Shown: in pieces, positions 13,695-29,755 of the stretch
Layout: every line of letters begins with the position of its first letter
How positions within the stretch are numbered: position 1 is the first letter of the stretch
Origin: Thermus sp. CCB_US3_UF1
GTDB taxonomy: Bacteria; Deinococcota; Deinococci; Deinococcales; Thermaceae
Assembly (NCBI RefSeq): GCF_000236585.1
Contig: NC_017278.1
Span: 434,001 to 498,000 of the forward strand
Direction: 5' to 3'
DNA length: 64,000 bases
The notes under the pieces: generated by a model
Database searches by the model: none
The model's input: only the letters and a program-made list of their open reading frames with translations
What the model was told of the DNA's origin: nothing
Program-made: the position numbers and the translations under genes

Positions 13695-15972
13695 GGGTTT
13701 TCCGGCCAGGGGTGCTTGGGGTAGCGGCGCATGAGCTCCCGCCGCACCCCGGGGTAGTGGGTTTCCCAGAAGCCCTTCAGGTCCTGGGTGATCTGCACCG
13801 GGCGGCCAGCGGGGGAGAGGAGGGCCACGGCCACCGGCACCCTTCCCCCCAGGACCCGGGGGGTTTCCTTGAGGCCGAAGGCCTCCTGGATGCGCAAGGA
13901 AAGGAGGGGCGGGGCCCCTTCCCGGTAGAGGAGGCGCTTCCGCTTTCCCCCCAGGGGGAGGCTTTCTGGGGCCAGCTCCTCCAGGGTTTTCCGCGCCTCC
14001 CCCAGAAGGGCCAGGAGGATTTCCTTCCAGGGGAGGGCCTCGAGGTCCTCAAGGCGCCGCACCCCCTGGGCCCAGGGCAGGAGCCAGGAGAGGTCTTGCA
14101 ACAGGCTGGCCTCCGTGAGCTCCGGCACCGCTACCCCGTGGGCCCGCAGGAAGCCCAGGCGGAGGAGGACCTGCCTGGTTTCCTCGGGGAGGGGAAGGCC
14201 CTGGGAGAGGGCCTCCCGCAGGTGGGCCTCCCCAGGGGGCCCGGGGTCTATCGCCACCCGCTCCAGGACCAGGGCCCCGTAGCGGCGTTCCAAGTAGCCC
14301 CTAAACTTTCCCTCCTCCCATCCCGCCCAGGCGGCAACCTCTGCCCCTTCCAGGAGGTCCTCCCGGGCCAGGGGGGCGTAGAGGAGGACCCGCCCCAGCT
14401 CCGCCCCCGCGGCCACCAGGTAGGGGGGGCCTCCCCCCGCTTCCAGGCGCAGGAGGGGGCCGGTGGCCAGGCGGTAGCGTCCGGGGGAAAGGGCCTCCGC
14501 CGCCCGGTCGGGGTAGGCGGCGAGGAGGAGGCGGCCCACCGCCTCGGGGGCGGGCAGGCTTTCCAGGGGCTGGGCTCCCAGGCGCCGCCGCCACAGGGCC
14601 GCGGCCCTTTCCACCCCGAGAAAGGGGCCTTTGCCCAGGCGGCGGGCCTCCAGGAGGCCCTCCAGGTGGGCCAGGAGGTCGGGCTCCCCCTCCCAAGGGC
14701 TCCTTTCCTCCAGGAGGGCCATGAGGTCGGCGGCCAAGGGGAGGAGGCCCAGGGCCTCGGCCTCCAGGGCCATCCGCGCCAAGCGGGGGTGGGTGGGGAG
14801 GGCCAGCATCCGTTTCCCCAAGGGGGTGAGCCTCCCTCCTGCCACCGCCCCCAGGCGCTCCAGGAGGTGCCAGGCCCCCTCCAGGGCCCCCGCGGGGGGC
14901 TTGGTGGGCAGGGGCAGGGCCTCGAGGCCCTCCCCGAAGGCCAGGGCCAGGAGGAGGGCCCGGGAGAGGTCGGCCTCCAGGATCTCGGGCCGCTTAGGGG
15001 GGAAGGGGCCTTGGGGGTAAAGGCGGTAGACCCGGCCTGGCCCCACCCGCCCCGCCCTTCCCGCCCGCTGGCGGGCGGAGGCCTCGGGGATGGGGGAGAG
15101 GACCAACCGGGTAAGCCCCGTCCGGGGGTCAAAGCGGGGCTTTTTCGCCAGGCCCGAGTCCACCACCCGCCGTACCCCAGGCAGGGTGAGGCTGGTCTCG
15201 GCCACGTCCGTGGCCAGGACGATCTTCCGGGGCCCGGGCCGCAGGAGGGCGGCTTGCTCCTCCAGGGGAAGCCCCCCGTGGAGGGGGTAGGCGGGAAGCC
15301 CCTGGAGGAGGGCCCGGGTCCGCTCAATCTCCGCCTTGCCCGGGAGGAAGACCAGCACGTCCCCTTCCCCTTCCAGGAAGGCCTCCTTGGCGTAGCGGGC
15401 GGCCAGGGGCTCCAGGGGGCCTTCCGGGGCCTTGGTCAGGTGGAGGATCTCCACGGGGTAGCTCTGCCCCTCCACCGCCAGGCTGGCCCCCTGGAAGGCC
15501 CTCTCCAGGTCCTCATCGGGGGTGGCGGTGAGGAGGGCCAGCTTCAGGTCGGGCCGCAGGGTTTCCTGGATCCGCAGGAGGAGGGCTAGGGCCAGGTCCC
15601 CCTCCAGGTGCCGCTCGTGGGCCTCGTCCAGGAGGACGGCGGAAACCCCTTCCAGGGTGGGGTCTTTCAGGAGGAGGCGGGTGAGGAGGCCCTCGGTCAT
15701 GACGAGAAGCCGCGTTTCCCGGCTCTCCCTCCCCTCCAGGCGCACCCGGTAGCCCACGGTCTTCCCCAAGGGCTCCCCCAGGTTTTCCGCCAGCCGGGCC
15801 GCCACCGCCCGGGCGGCCACCCGCCGGGGCTCAAAGAGGAGGACCCTTCCGGGTAGGGCCTTCAGCACCTGCAGGGGGAAGAGGGTGCTCTTGCCTGCCC
15901 CGGGGTAGGCCTGAAGGAGGAGGCGGCCTTCCTTCAGGAGGAGGGCCACCGCCTGGTCCAGCCAGCCCGGCA

Positions 15973-15973
<1 letters not shown>
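13691..15973 (-). CDS. hrpB: ATP-dependent RNA helicase HrpB
   Basis: A 760-residue DEAH-box helicase of the HrpB family. Visible motifs are I (AYPGAGKST), Ia (EPRRVAARAVA), II (LLDEAHERH), III (LLTATPD), V (ATDVAETSLTLPG) and VI (QRAGRAGRVGPGRVYRLY), followed by the HA2 and HrpB C-terminal domains (PVAVALLSPAGRPVQITQDLKGFW). Substrate and role in most bacteria are unknown. The ATG overlaps the gyrB stop codon (ATGA), so it is cotranscribed with gyrB. Confidence 0.93.
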
Positions 15974-17955
<1,982 letters not shown>

Positions 17956-18011
17956 CTATTGGGTTTAAGTCCAAACTGCATGGGTGGCTTTCCCACCCCC
18001 AGCCGCTGCCT

Positions 18012-18023
18012 TATGATGCCCCC
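18012..18023 (+). promoter_or_regulatory. -10 box TATGAT of a leaderless promoter for the small membrane protein
   Basis: TATGAT at 18012-18017 ends 6 nt before the ATG at 18024, with no ribosome site between. The rest of the 143-nt gap to gyrB shows nothing else I can name. Confidence 0.5.
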
Positions 18024-20788
<2,765 letters not shown>

Positions 20789-20790
20789 GG

Positions 20791-20813
20791 CCCTATCTTA
20801 AGGGGAGATAGGG
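20791..20813. promoter_or_regulatory. Perfect inverted repeat over the kbl -10 box
   Basis: CCCTATCT (20791-20798) and AGATAGGG (20806-20813) are an 8-bp inverted repeat with a 7-nt centre. The minus-strand -10-like TAAGAT (20800-20795) lies inside it, 6 nt before the kbl ATG. This is where an operator would be expected. Confidence 0.5.
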
Positions 20814-20832
20814 TAGGGGACGGCGCTAGGGC

Positions 20833-20846
20833 TTTGAACTTTGAAC
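20833..20846 (+). repeat. Tandem TTTGAAC direct repeat upstream of the protease promoter
   Basis: Two head-to-tail copies of TTTGAAC at 20833-20839 and 20840-20846 end 22 nt before the -35 box of the protease gene. They could be an activator site; nothing more can be said. Confidence 0.35.
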
Positions 20847-20868
20847 AGGGAAGCTTTCTAAGCGGGGC

Positions 20869-20897
20869 TTGACGGAACTTCCTCCTTGGCGTAAGGT
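20869..20897 (+). promoter_or_regulatory. Promoter of the subtilisin-like protease gene
   Basis: A -35 box TTGACG (20869-20874), a 17-nt spacer and a -10 box TAAGGT (20892-20897). This gives a start near 20904 and a leader of about 37 nt with an AGGAGG ribosome site (20931-20936). Confidence 0.7.
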
Positions 20898-20915
20898 GAG
20901 GCCGGTTTCACCTTA
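20892..20915. promoter_or_regulatory. Inverted repeat over the -10 box and start site of the protease gene
   Basis: TAAGGTGA (20892-20899) and TCACCTTA (20908-20915) are a perfect 8-bp inverted repeat with an 8-nt centre. It begins at the -10 box and covers the likely transcription start, a classic place for a repressor. Confidence 0.55.
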
Positions 20916-20940
20916 GCGTTGCCTAACCGTAGGAGGAAGT

Positions 20941-22485
20941 ATGGTCCACACGTATCGGGCGTGGCTTTTGGGCGGGGTGTTGCTGCTTTTGGCTGCGTGC
21001 CAAGTGGGGCCCACAGGCCAGGGTCCCGCTAGGGGGCCCGAGGCTACCTTGGCCCCGGTGTACAACGCAGAAAGCCCGGATGCAGTCCCTGGACAATACA
21101 TCGTAGTCTTCAAGAAGGGTGCAGCTGAGGCGACGCTGGCCGCTCTTCAGGCTGACCGGGAGGGTTTGGCCCCCTTGGGATTGACCCCGCAAGAGGTGCG
21201 CATCCAGGCGGTATATACGGAAGCCCTAGAGGGCTTTGCGGCGCAGTTGAGTGTCCGTGCCCTGGATACCTTGCGGAAGGACCCTCGGGTGGAGTTTATA
21301 GAGGCGGATACCTACGTACGCCTTCAGGCCACCCAGACCAATCCCCCTTGGGGGCTGGACCGTATTGACCAGCGGGGCCTGCCCCTGGATGCCCGTTACA
21401 CCTACACCCTTACCGGTGCTGGGGTCAACGTTTACGTGATAGACACCGGTATCCGTACCACCCATGCGGATTTTGGCGGTCGGGCTTTCGTGGCCTACGA
21501 TGCCCTGGGCGGTAACGGGCAGGATTGCAATGGGCATGGCACCCACGTGGCGGGTACGGTGGGGGGGACCACCTATGGCGTGGCCAAGGGGGTTAGACTC
21601 TACGCGGTTCGGGTGCTGGACTGCAATGGTTCCGGTACCAACTCCGGGGTCATTGCCGGCGTCAACTGGGTCCTCCAAAACCACGTCAAGCCGGCGGTGG
21701 CCAACATGAGCTTAGGAGGAGTTGCTTCCACCGCTCTGGATACGGCGGTGAAGAACGCCATCGCCGCAGGGGTTACCTTTGCTGTGGCTGCGGGCAACGA
21801 GAACCAGGACGCCTGCCTTTCCTCCCCCGCCCGGGTCCCTGAGGCCTTGACCGTGGGGGCTACCACCAACACCGATGCCCGGGCCAGCTTTTCCAACTAC
21901 GGTAGCTGTTTGGACATCTTTGCCCCTGGCCAAAATATCCTCTCGGCTTGGCACACCTCGGATGCGGCTACCAACACCATCAGCGGTACTTCCATGGCCA
22001 CTCCCCACGTAGCTGGTGTGGCAGCCTTGTACCTACAGCAAAATCCCACGACTACCCCAAGCCAGGTGGCTGCCGCTATCCTAAACGGGGCTACCCCGGG
22101 AGTGGTGAGCGGTGGGGGTACGGGTTCCCCTAACCGCCTTCTTTACAGCCTGGTTTCTGGAGGGGGTTCCGACGAGCCCTGCACGGGCTGCGAGAAGTAC
22201 ACGGGAACCCTTTCCCAAGGGGCTTCCGCCTATCAGCCCAATGGGAGCTACTACTACAGCTCGATTTCCGGCACCCATGAGGGTTACCTCCAGGGGCCGA
22301 GCGGAACCGATTTTGACCTTTACCTCCAGAAGTGGAATGGGGCCGCCTGGACTACGGTAGCCAGCGCCACCACCGCTTCTTCCACGGAGAGCATCCGCTA
22401 TAGCGGTACCGCGGGGTATTACCGTTGGCGCATTTACGCCTATAGCGGTTCGGGGGCCTACACCTTCTGGATGAAGCGGCCCTAG
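20941..22485 (+). CDS. Aqualysin I-like secreted subtilase
   Basis: A 514-residue protease precursor. Residues 1-20 form a signal ending LAAC (Cys20), which fits a lipobox. Residues 50-129 are the I9 inhibitor propeptide. The mature enzyme should start at Ala130 (ATQTNPPWG). The catalytic triad is Asp168, His199 and Ser351, with Asn286 for the oxyanion hole. Cys196, 228, 292 and 323 fall at mature positions 67, 99, 163 and 194, the four disulfide cysteines of aqualysin I. A C-terminal PPC domain (about 420-514) would be cleaved for release. Third-position GC is lower than in neighbours. The gene has its own promoter and terminator. Confidence 0.95.
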   Translation: MVHTYRAWLLGGVLLLLAACQVGPTGQGPARGPEATLAPVYNAESPDAVPGQYIVVFKKGAAEATLAALQADREGLAPLGLTPQEVRIQAVYTEALEGFAAQLSVRALDTLRKDPRVEFIEADTYVRLQATQTNPPWGLDRIDQRGLPLDARYTYTLTGAGVNVYVIDTGIRTTHADFGGRAFVAYDALGGNGQDCNGHGTHVAGTVGGTTYGVAKGVRLYAVRVLDCNGSGTNSGVIAGVNWVLQNHVKPAVANMSLGGVASTALDTAVKNAIAAGVTFAVAAGNENQDACLSSPARVPEALTVGATTNTDARASFSNYGSCLDIFAPGQNILSAWHTSDAATNTISGTSMATPHVAGVAALYLQQNPTTTPSQVAAAILNGATPGVVSGGGTGSPNRLLYSLVSGGGSDEPCTGCEKYTGTLSQGASAYQPNGSYYYSSISGTHEGYLQGPSGTDFDLYLQKWNGAAWTTVASATTASSTESIRYSGTAGYYRWRIYAYSGSGAYTFWMKRP

Positions 22486-22501
22486 GGGGCCAGGCACTCC
22501 G

Positions 22502-22529
22502 CCGGGCGGACCCTGGTCCGCCCGGTTTT
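22502..22529 (+). terminator. Rho-independent terminator after the protease gene
   Basis: CCGGGCGGAC (22502-22511) pairs perfectly with GTCCGCCCGG (22516-22525) across a 4-nt loop, followed by TTTT. It lies 17 nt after the stop codon. Confidence 0.88.
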
Positions 22530-22583
22530 GCTGGTGAGAGGGTATTTCCCAGGAGACCGCCCTCACACTTTTCTGACCGGAAG

Positions 22584-22612
22584 GCGCTACCCTAGAAAGG
22601 GGGTGGTAGCGC
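22584..22612. promoter_or_regulatory. Inverted repeat just before the ParB-like gene
   Basis: GCGCTACC (22584-22591) and GGTAGCGC (22605-22612) are a perfect 8-bp inverted repeat with a 13-nt centre, ending 4 nt before the ATG at 22617. There is no ribosome site other than purines in the centre. It may be an operator or an RNA hairpin that hides the start. Confidence 0.45.
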
Positions 22613-22616
22613 TTCC

Positions 22617-23528
22617 ATGAGGGGGCATCTGCAGGCGGAAACCGAAGCCGAGCGCCTGGAGCGCCGCGTGAAACTCCTAGAGCTCCTCCACCGCCTCAGG
22701 GGGGAGCCAGACGAGCTCCTTCCCTTTCACCAGGCCCTGGCCCTGAGGCCCAAAGGGGAGCACCACCTGGGCCTCCGCACCATAGAGGTGGACAAGGTGG
22801 TAGGTTCGGTGGACCGCTACGAGGACTTTGACCGCCACTTCCTGCCCAAAACCCTCCACACCCTGGAGCGGTGGAAGCGCCTCCGGGCCTTGCAGCTGGA
22901 AGGGGTAGAGCTCCCCCCCATTGAGGTCTACCAGGTGGGGGAGGCCTACTTTGTCAAGGATGGCCACCACCGGGTGGCCCTGGCCAAGGCCACGGGACAG
23001 AAGTACATGGATGCCTACGTGATCGCTTTGGACGTTCCCGTGCCGGTGGAGCCGGGGGATACGCTCAAGGACCTGATCCTGAAGGCGGAGTACGCGCATT
23101 TTCTGGAGCAAACCAGGCTAAAGGAGCTGGTGCCCGACGCGGAGGAAATCCGCTTCACCGCCTTGGGCCGGTACGACCTCCTCCTGGACCACATCGCCAC
23201 CAGGCGCTACTTCAAGGGCCTCGAGGAGGGGCGCGAGGTGTCCTGGGAGGAAGCGGTGGTGGACTGGTACCAGAACCTCTACCGCCCCACGGTGGAAGCC
23301 ATCCGCCGTTTGGGGCTGTTGCGGGACTTTCCTGGGCGTACCGAGGCCGACCTGTACCTCTGGGTGATGGACCACCGCTACTTCCTGGCCCAGGAGCTGG
23401 GGGTGGACCTAGGCCCCGAAGGGGCGGCCCGCTCCTACGAGGCCCGGTTTGGCCCCCGCTGGAAGCGGCTTGGGGGGTGGCTTAAATGGCTTTTTAAGCA
23501 CTCGATACAAATCCCATTTGACTTTTGA
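22617..23528 (+). CDS. ParB/Srx-fold-like protein of unknown function
   Basis: A 303-residue protein without signal peptide or membrane segment. VDKVVGSVDRYEDFDRHFLP followed by PPIEVYQVGEAYFVKDGHHRVALAKATGQ resembles the ParB/sulfiredoxin nucleotide-binding fold (the DGHHRVA phrase is typical). A longer C-terminal helical domain (LIDHIATRRYF-like, WYQNLYRPTVEAIRRLGLL) is unlike classical ParB, which carries a DNA-binding helix-turn-helix. It is not beside parA. It might be a kinase-like or regulatory protein; I cannot say. Confidence 0.6.
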   Translation: MRGHLQAETEAERLERRVKLLELLHRLRGEPDELLPFHQALALRPKGEHHLGLRTIEVDKVVGSVDRYEDFDRHFLPKTLHTLERWKRLRALQLEGVELPPIEVYQVGEAYFVKDGHHRVALAKATGQKYMDAYVIALDVPVPVEPGDTLKDLILKAEYAHFLEQTRLKELVPDAEEIRFTALGRYDLLLDHIATRRYFKGLEEGREVSWEEAVVDWYQNLYRPTVEAIRRLGLLRDFPGRTEADLYLWVMDHRYFLAQELGVDLGPEGAARSYEARFGPRWKRLGGWLKWLFKHSIQIPFDF

Positions 23529-23553
23529 CTTTACTTCATATATTAAGTTAAAT
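23525..23553 (+). promoter_or_regulatory. Promoter of the CsgG-like gene
   Basis: A -35 box TTGACT (23525-23530), a 17-nt spacer and a -10 box TTAAAT (23548-23553). The -35 overlaps the last codons of the upstream gene. The region is far richer in A and T than the rest of the window. Confidence 0.6.
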
Positions 23554-23557
23554 GTAA

Positions 23558-23577
23558 CCGCCATAGTTTGGCGGTTT
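23558..23577 (+). other. Hairpin at the transcription start of the CsgG-like gene
   Basis: CCGCCA (23558-23563) and TGGCGG (23569-23574) form a 6-bp stem with a 5-nt loop, followed by TTT. It could be a weak terminator for the ParB-like gene or a 5' stabilising hairpin on the CsgG-like mRNA. Confidence 0.45.
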
Positions 23578-23601
23578 GCTAGACGAAGGTAGGTGATAGC
23601 C

Positions 23602-24399
23602 GTGAAAAGGACAACTTTTCTTCCAACAGTTCTGTTACTCGCACTAGCTGCTTGCGCTCCTCAGGTAACAACCAAGGTGGATTCAGGCTTGGCTCCAGAC
23701 AACCCTTATGCTGCCTACACAGGTCCCCGGGCCAAAGTGGTCATTGCATCATTCCCTTGTAAAGCGGAAAAGTGTGGGCCTGGAGTAGATCCATCCCAAG
23801 TAGGAGCAGCAGTTTTGGGGCGCCTTTTTGGAGTGGAGGTATCTACTAGCCGGGGAGACTTGGGATCGGGAGTTGCTGACATGCTTACCACGGCCCTCAT
23901 TAATTCAAATCACTTCATTGTCTACGAGCGTTCTATTCTTGATCAGCTTCAGAAAGAGGCTAGTCTAAGCAACCAAGGCCAGCAGCTCCAGGGAGCAGAA
24001 ATTCTCATTACTGGTACAATTACCTCCTTTGAGCCAGATGCAGGAGGCAGTAGGGGGGGAGGCGGAGGTCTTGTGGGCGGCTTACTAGGGATGCTTGGCG
24101 GGGGGCAGAAGAAGGCATATGTAGCCGTAGACTTCCGCGCGGTGGACGTCCGTACAGGGGCTGTAGTGGCTGCTTTCCGTGTGGAAGGTGAGGCTACGGA
24201 TAGCGATTTTGGTGGATTGTTGGGTAGCCTGGTTCCCGGAGCGGCCTTGGGTGGTGCGTTGAGCCAATACCAAAAGACGCCAATGGGTAAGGCGCTGGCA
24301 GTTATGGTGGGAAAGGCAGTAGAAGAGCTAATCCGCCGTATACCCCCTTCTTATTTCCGATATGGTCCAGATGGCAGGCCTTTACCAGGTCGGAGTTAA
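23602..24399 (+). CDS. CsgG/HfaB-family outer-membrane lipoprotein
   Basis: A 265-residue lipoprotein. The GTG at 23602 is preferred because AGGTGAT lies just before it and because it starts a standard lipoprotein signal (KRTTFLP...LALAAC, Cys18); a GTG at 23593 would add three residues. The mature part has KVVIASFPCK, the phrase SNHFIVYERSILDQLQKE and AEILITGTITSFEP, all typical of CsgG, which forms the curli secretion pore. A glycine-rich insert (about 150-170) interrupts it. No curli genes are nearby. The gene has clearly lower GC and A/T-ending codons, a sign of transfer. Confidence 0.82.
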   Translation: MKRTTFLPTVLLLALAACAPQVTTKVDSGLAPDNPYAAYTGPRAKVVIASFPCKAEKCGPGVDPSQVGAAVLGRLFGVEVSTSRGDLGSGVADMLTTALINSNHFIVYERSILDQLQKEASLSNQGQQLQGAEILITGTITSFEPDAGGSRGGGGGLVGGLLGMLGGGQKKAYVAVDFRAVDVRTGAVVAAFRVEGEATDSDFGGLLGSLVPGAALGGALSQYQKTPMGKALAVMVGKAVEELIRRIPPSYFRYGPDGRPLPGRS

Positions 24400-24465
24400 C
24401 TTCTAGCCTGGACAGAGAGCTCAAGGGGGGGCGGTTTCAAGGCAGACCGTCCCCGCTGCTTGTTA

Positions 24466-24494
24466 TTGACTTTATCTGCCCTGCCTAATATCCT
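24466..24494 (+). promoter_or_regulatory. Promoter of the gntR-proline catabolism operon
   Basis: A -35 box TTGACT (24466-24471), exactly 17 nt, and a -10 box TATCCT (24489-24494). The ATG at 24504 follows 9 nt later, so the transcript is leaderless or nearly so. Confidence 0.72.
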
Positions 24495-24505
24495 GTATAC
24501 AGGAT
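24490..24505. promoter_or_regulatory. 16-bp perfect palindrome, likely GntR operator
   Basis: ATCCTGTATACAGGAT (24490-24505) is a perfect palindrome that covers most of the -10 box, the start site and the first two bases of the ATG. Its core TGTATACA fits sites bound by FadR/FCD-type GntR proteins (GT-x-AC cores). The gene it controls encodes such a protein, so autoregulation is likely. Confidence 0.68.
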
Positions 24506-25163
24506 GCAAGCCCTGGGTTTTCGCCGACCCAACCAGGTGCGCGAGGCCGTGTACGGCCACCTGAAGGCCCTCCTCCTCTCGGGCCGCTTTGCTCCTGGGG
24601 AAAGGCTTTCCGAACCCCTTTTGGCCCAGGAGCTGGGGGTTTCCCGCACCCCGGTGCGGGAGGCCCTGATGCGCCTGGCAGAGGAGGGCCTGGTGGAGCT
24701 GGTGCCGGGGAAGGGGGCTAGGGTCCGGGTCTTCACCCTGGAGGAGGTGGAGGAGGTCTATGGGGTGCGGGCCCTCCTCGAGGGCGAGGCGGCCCGGGAG
24801 GCTGCCCTTAGGGCCACCCCTTGGGAACTGGCCGAGCTGGAAGCCCGGCTGAGGGCCATTGACGAGGCCCCCGCGGAGGACTATCCCGAGCAGATGCGCC
24901 GGGACCTGGAGTTCCACCGGGGCCTGGTGCGCCTTTCCGGGAACAAGACCTTGGCCCGCCTCTACGAGGACCTCCTCTCCTCCTTGGCCCTCGTCCGGAG
25001 CGCCCTCCCCACCCTTTCCCAGGATGAGGCCACCCGGGAGGAGCACCGGGCCATCCTCGAGGCCCTAAGGCGGCGGGACCCGGAAGGGGCCAAGCGGGCG
25101 GTGGAGGCCCACGTGGCCCGGTTTCGCGACCTGGTGGTGGAGGCGCTTCGGAGGAGGGTATGA
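24504..25163 (+). CDS. GntR-family (FCD type) transcriptional regulator
   Basis: A 219-residue regulator. Residues 8-72 are a winged helix-turn-helix ([28 protein letters not shown]), and the rest is an all-helical FCD ligand domain with the metal-binding pattern ([29 protein letters not shown]). It overlaps the proline dehydrogenase gene by 4 nt, so proline or a breakdown product is the probable signal; this is inference. A palindrome over its own promoter suggests autorepression. Confidence 0.9.
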   Translation: MQALGFRRPNQVREAVYGHLKALLLSGRFAPGERLSEPLLAQELGVSRTPVREALMRLAEEGLVELVPGKGARVRVFTLEEVEEVYGVRALLEGEAAREAALRATPWELAELEARLRAIDEAPAEDYPEQMRRDLEFHRGLVRLSGNKTLARLYEDLLSSLALVRSALPTLSQDEATREEHRAILEALRRRDPEGAKRAVEAHVARFRDLVVEALRRRV

Positions 25164-26083
25164 ACCTGGACTTGCTCTATCGTCAAGCCGTGCTTTCCGT
25201 GGCGGGCAACCCGCGGGTGGAGGGGCTCATCAAGACCCGGGCCAGGAGCCTGGTGCGCCGCTACGTGGCGGGGGAGAGCCTGGAGGAGGCCCTCAGGGCG
25301 GCGGAGGGGCTGGAGCGGCAAGGGGTGCACGCCATCCTGGACCTCCTAGGGGAGATGGTGCGAAGCGAGGCCGAGGCCCGGGCCTTCCAGGCGGGGATCC
25401 TGGAGCTGGTGCGCCGGGTGGCGGAGCGGCCCTGGCCCAAGTACGTCTCCCTCAAGCCCACCCAGCTGGGGCTGGACCTCTCCGAGGGCCTGGCCCTGGA
25501 GCTCCTTAGGGAGATCCTCCGGGAAGCCGAGCCCAGGGGGGTCTTTGTCCGCATGGACATGGAGGACTCCCCCCGGGTGGAGGCCACCTTGCGCCTCTAC
25601 CGGGCCCTGCGGGAGGAGGGGTTTAGCGGGGTGGGGATTGTTCTGCAAAGCTACCTCTTCCGCACGGAGAAAGACCTTCTGGACCTGCTGCCCTACCGGC
25701 CCAACCTCCGCCTGGTGAAAGGGGCCTACCGGGAGCCCAAGGAGGTGGCCTTCCAGGATAAGCGCCTGATCGACGCCCAGTTCCTGCACCTGGGGAAGCT
25801 GGCCCTAAGGGAAGGGCTTTACGTGGCTTTCGCCACCCACGACCCCCGGCTCATCGCCGAGGTGAAGCGCTACGCAGAGGCCATGGGCTTTCCCAAGACC
25901 GCCTTTGAGTTCCAGCTCCTCTATGGGGTACGTCCGGAGGAGCAGCGGCGCCTTGCCCAGGAGGGGTATACCGTGCGGGCCTACGTGCCCTACGGCCGGG
26001 ACTGGTACCCCTACCTAAGCCGCCGCATCGCCGAGCGGCCGGAAAACCTCTTTTTGGTGCTCAGGAGCCTCCTAGGAGGCTAG
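25160..26083 (+). CDS. putA (PRODH): Proline dehydrogenase
   Basis: A 307-residue FAD enzyme that oxidises proline to pyrroline-5-carboxylate and passes electrons to the quinone pool. It is the stand-alone form known from T. thermophilus. Family landmarks are [53 protein letters not shown] and [22 protein letters not shown], which carries the two arginines that hold the proline carboxylate. The ATG overlaps the regulator's stop (ATGA). The next gene encodes the second enzyme of the pathway. Confidence 0.96.
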   Translation: MNLDLLYRQAVLSVAGNPRVEGLIKTRARSLVRRYVAGESLEEALRAAEGLERQGVHAILDLLGEMVRSEAEARAFQAGILELVRRVAERPWPKYVSLKPTQLGLDLSEGLALELLREILREAEPRGVFVRMDMEDSPRVEATLRLYRALREEGFSGVGIVLQSYLFRTEKDLLDLLPYRPNLRLVKGAYREPKEVAFQDKRLIDAQFLHLGKLALREGLYVAFATHDPRLIAEVKRYAEAMGFPKTAFEFQLLYGVRPEEQRRLAQEGYTVRAYVPYGRDWYPYLSRRIAERPENLFLVLRSLLGG

Positions 26084-26093
26084 GGAGGAAGCC

Positions 26094-27644
<1,551 letters not shown>

Positions 27645-27653
27645 CCCCCTAGA

Positions 27654-27684
27654 CCCCAAGGGGCCTCCTGGGCTATCCTTGGGG
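27654..27684. promoter_or_regulatory. Inverted repeat around the trp promoter
   Basis: CCCCAAGG (27654-27661) and CCTTGGGG (27677-27684) are a perfect 8-bp inverted repeat with a 15-nt centre. The right arm overlaps the -10 box TATCCT (27674-27679). It could be an operator for trp control or the transcription end of pruA; there is no T-run. Confidence 0.4.
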
Positions 27685-27685
27685 C
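27674..27685 (+). promoter_or_regulatory. -10 box TATCCT of the trp operon
   Basis: TATCCT (27674-27679) ends 6 nt before the ATG of the leader peptide (27686). A weak -35-like TAGACC lies 18 nt upstream at 27650-27655. Confidence 0.55.
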
Positions 27686-27721
27686 ATGACCCTGGCCTTC
27701 GCTCCCTGGTGGCCCGGCTAA
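27686..27721 (+). CDS. trpL: trp operon leader peptide
   Basis: An 11-residue open frame, MTLAFAPWWPG, with two adjacent tryptophan codons (27707-27712). It begins 6 nt after a -10 box and ends just before three CCCCGGGG blocks that can form alternative hairpins. This is the layout of a classical trp attenuator: ribosome stalling at the Trp codons would favour the antiterminator. Translation is not proven by sequence alone. Confidence 0.75.
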   Translation: MTLAFAPWWPG

Positions 27722-27722
27722 G

Positions 27723-27773
27723 CCCCGGGGCGGAGGCGGTCCATCCCCGGGGTGCACCCCGGGGGTGTTGTTT
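27723..27773 (+). terminator. trp attenuator (competing hairpins)
   Basis: CCCCGGGG occurs at 27723-27730, 27745-27752 and 27757-27764. Copies 2 and 3, with TGCA between them, form a 20-bp palindrome followed by the T-rich TGTTGTTT, a terminator. Copy 1 can pair with copy 2 instead, an antiterminator. A ribosome at the leader stop codon (27719-27721) would cover copy 1 and allow termination. The trpE ribosome site AGGAGG follows at 27774. Confidence 0.75.
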
Positions 27774-27783
27774 AGGAGGTGGG

Positions 27784-29172
<1,389 letters not shown>

Positions 29173-29173
29173 G

Positions 29174-29755
29174 ATGCGGGTGCTGGTGATCGATAACTAC
29201 GACAGCTTCACCTACAATCTGGTGCAGTACCTGGGGGAACTGGGGGCCAACCCCATCGTGTGGCGGAACGACCAGTTTGCCCTCGAGGAGGTGGAGGCCC
29301 TGGACCCGGACCGGATCCTCATCAGCCCCGGGCCCTGCACGCCCCTGGAGGCGGGGCTTTCCCTCCCCCTCATCGCCCGCTACGCCCCCCGCTACCCCAT
29401 CCTGGGGGTCTGCCTGGGCCACCAGGCCATCGGCATGGCCTTTGGCGGGAAGGTGGTTCCCGCCCCCCTCCTCATGCACGGCAAGGTGAGCGCCATCCAC
29501 CACGACGGCACCGGGGTATTCCGCGGCCTACCCAACCCCTTCCCCGCCACCCGCTACCACTCCCTGGTGGTGGAGGCCGTGCCGGAGGCCCTGGAGGTGA
29601 ACGCCTGGGTGGAGGAGGCCGGGGGGCGCACGGTGATGGGGTTCCGCCACCGGGACTTGCCCACCCACGGGGTGCAGTTCCACCCCGAAAGCTACCTGAC
29701 GGAGGCGGGCAAACGCCTCTTGAAAAACTTCCTGGAGGACCCATGGACGCGGTGA
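29174..29755 (+). CDS. trpG: Anthranilate synthase component II (glutamine amidotransferase)
   Basis: A 193-residue class I glutamine amidotransferase. The nucleophile is Cys80 in [12 protein letters not shown], and the His-Glu pair is in [12 protein letters not shown]. It supplies ammonia to TrpE. The ATG follows the trpE stop by 1 nt, and the last 13 nt overlap trpD. The same protein may also serve 4-amino-4-deoxychorismate synthesis, as in some bacteria. Confidence 0.95.
   Translation: MRVLVIDNYDSFTYNLVQYLGELGANPIVWRNDQFALEEVEALDPDRILISPGPCTPLEAGLSLPLIARYAPRYPILGVCLGHQAIGMAFGGKVVPAPLLMHGKVSAIHHDGTGVFRGLPNPFPATRYHSLVVEAVPEALEVNAWVEEAGGRTVMGFRHRDLPTHGVQFHPESYLTEAGKRLLKNFLEDPWTR

Noticed and set aside
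13049-15589. 846-codon open frame on the plus strand opposite hrpB
   Set aside because: It has low-complexity Gly/Pro/Gln composition and no domain; the minus strand holds full HrpB helicase motifs.
20941-24420. A genomic island with integrase and att sites
   Set aside because: Composition shifts in the protease and CsgG-like genes, but no integrase, tRNA junction or flanking direct repeat is visible.
24427-24462. Terminator after the CsgG-like gene
   Set aside because: GGGGCGGT and ACCGTCCCC pair only with a bulge and the following T content is scattered; too weak to call.
27679-27783. Upstream in-frame extension of trpE
   Set aside because: It passes through the attenuator; AGGAGG and the family N-terminus point to 27784.
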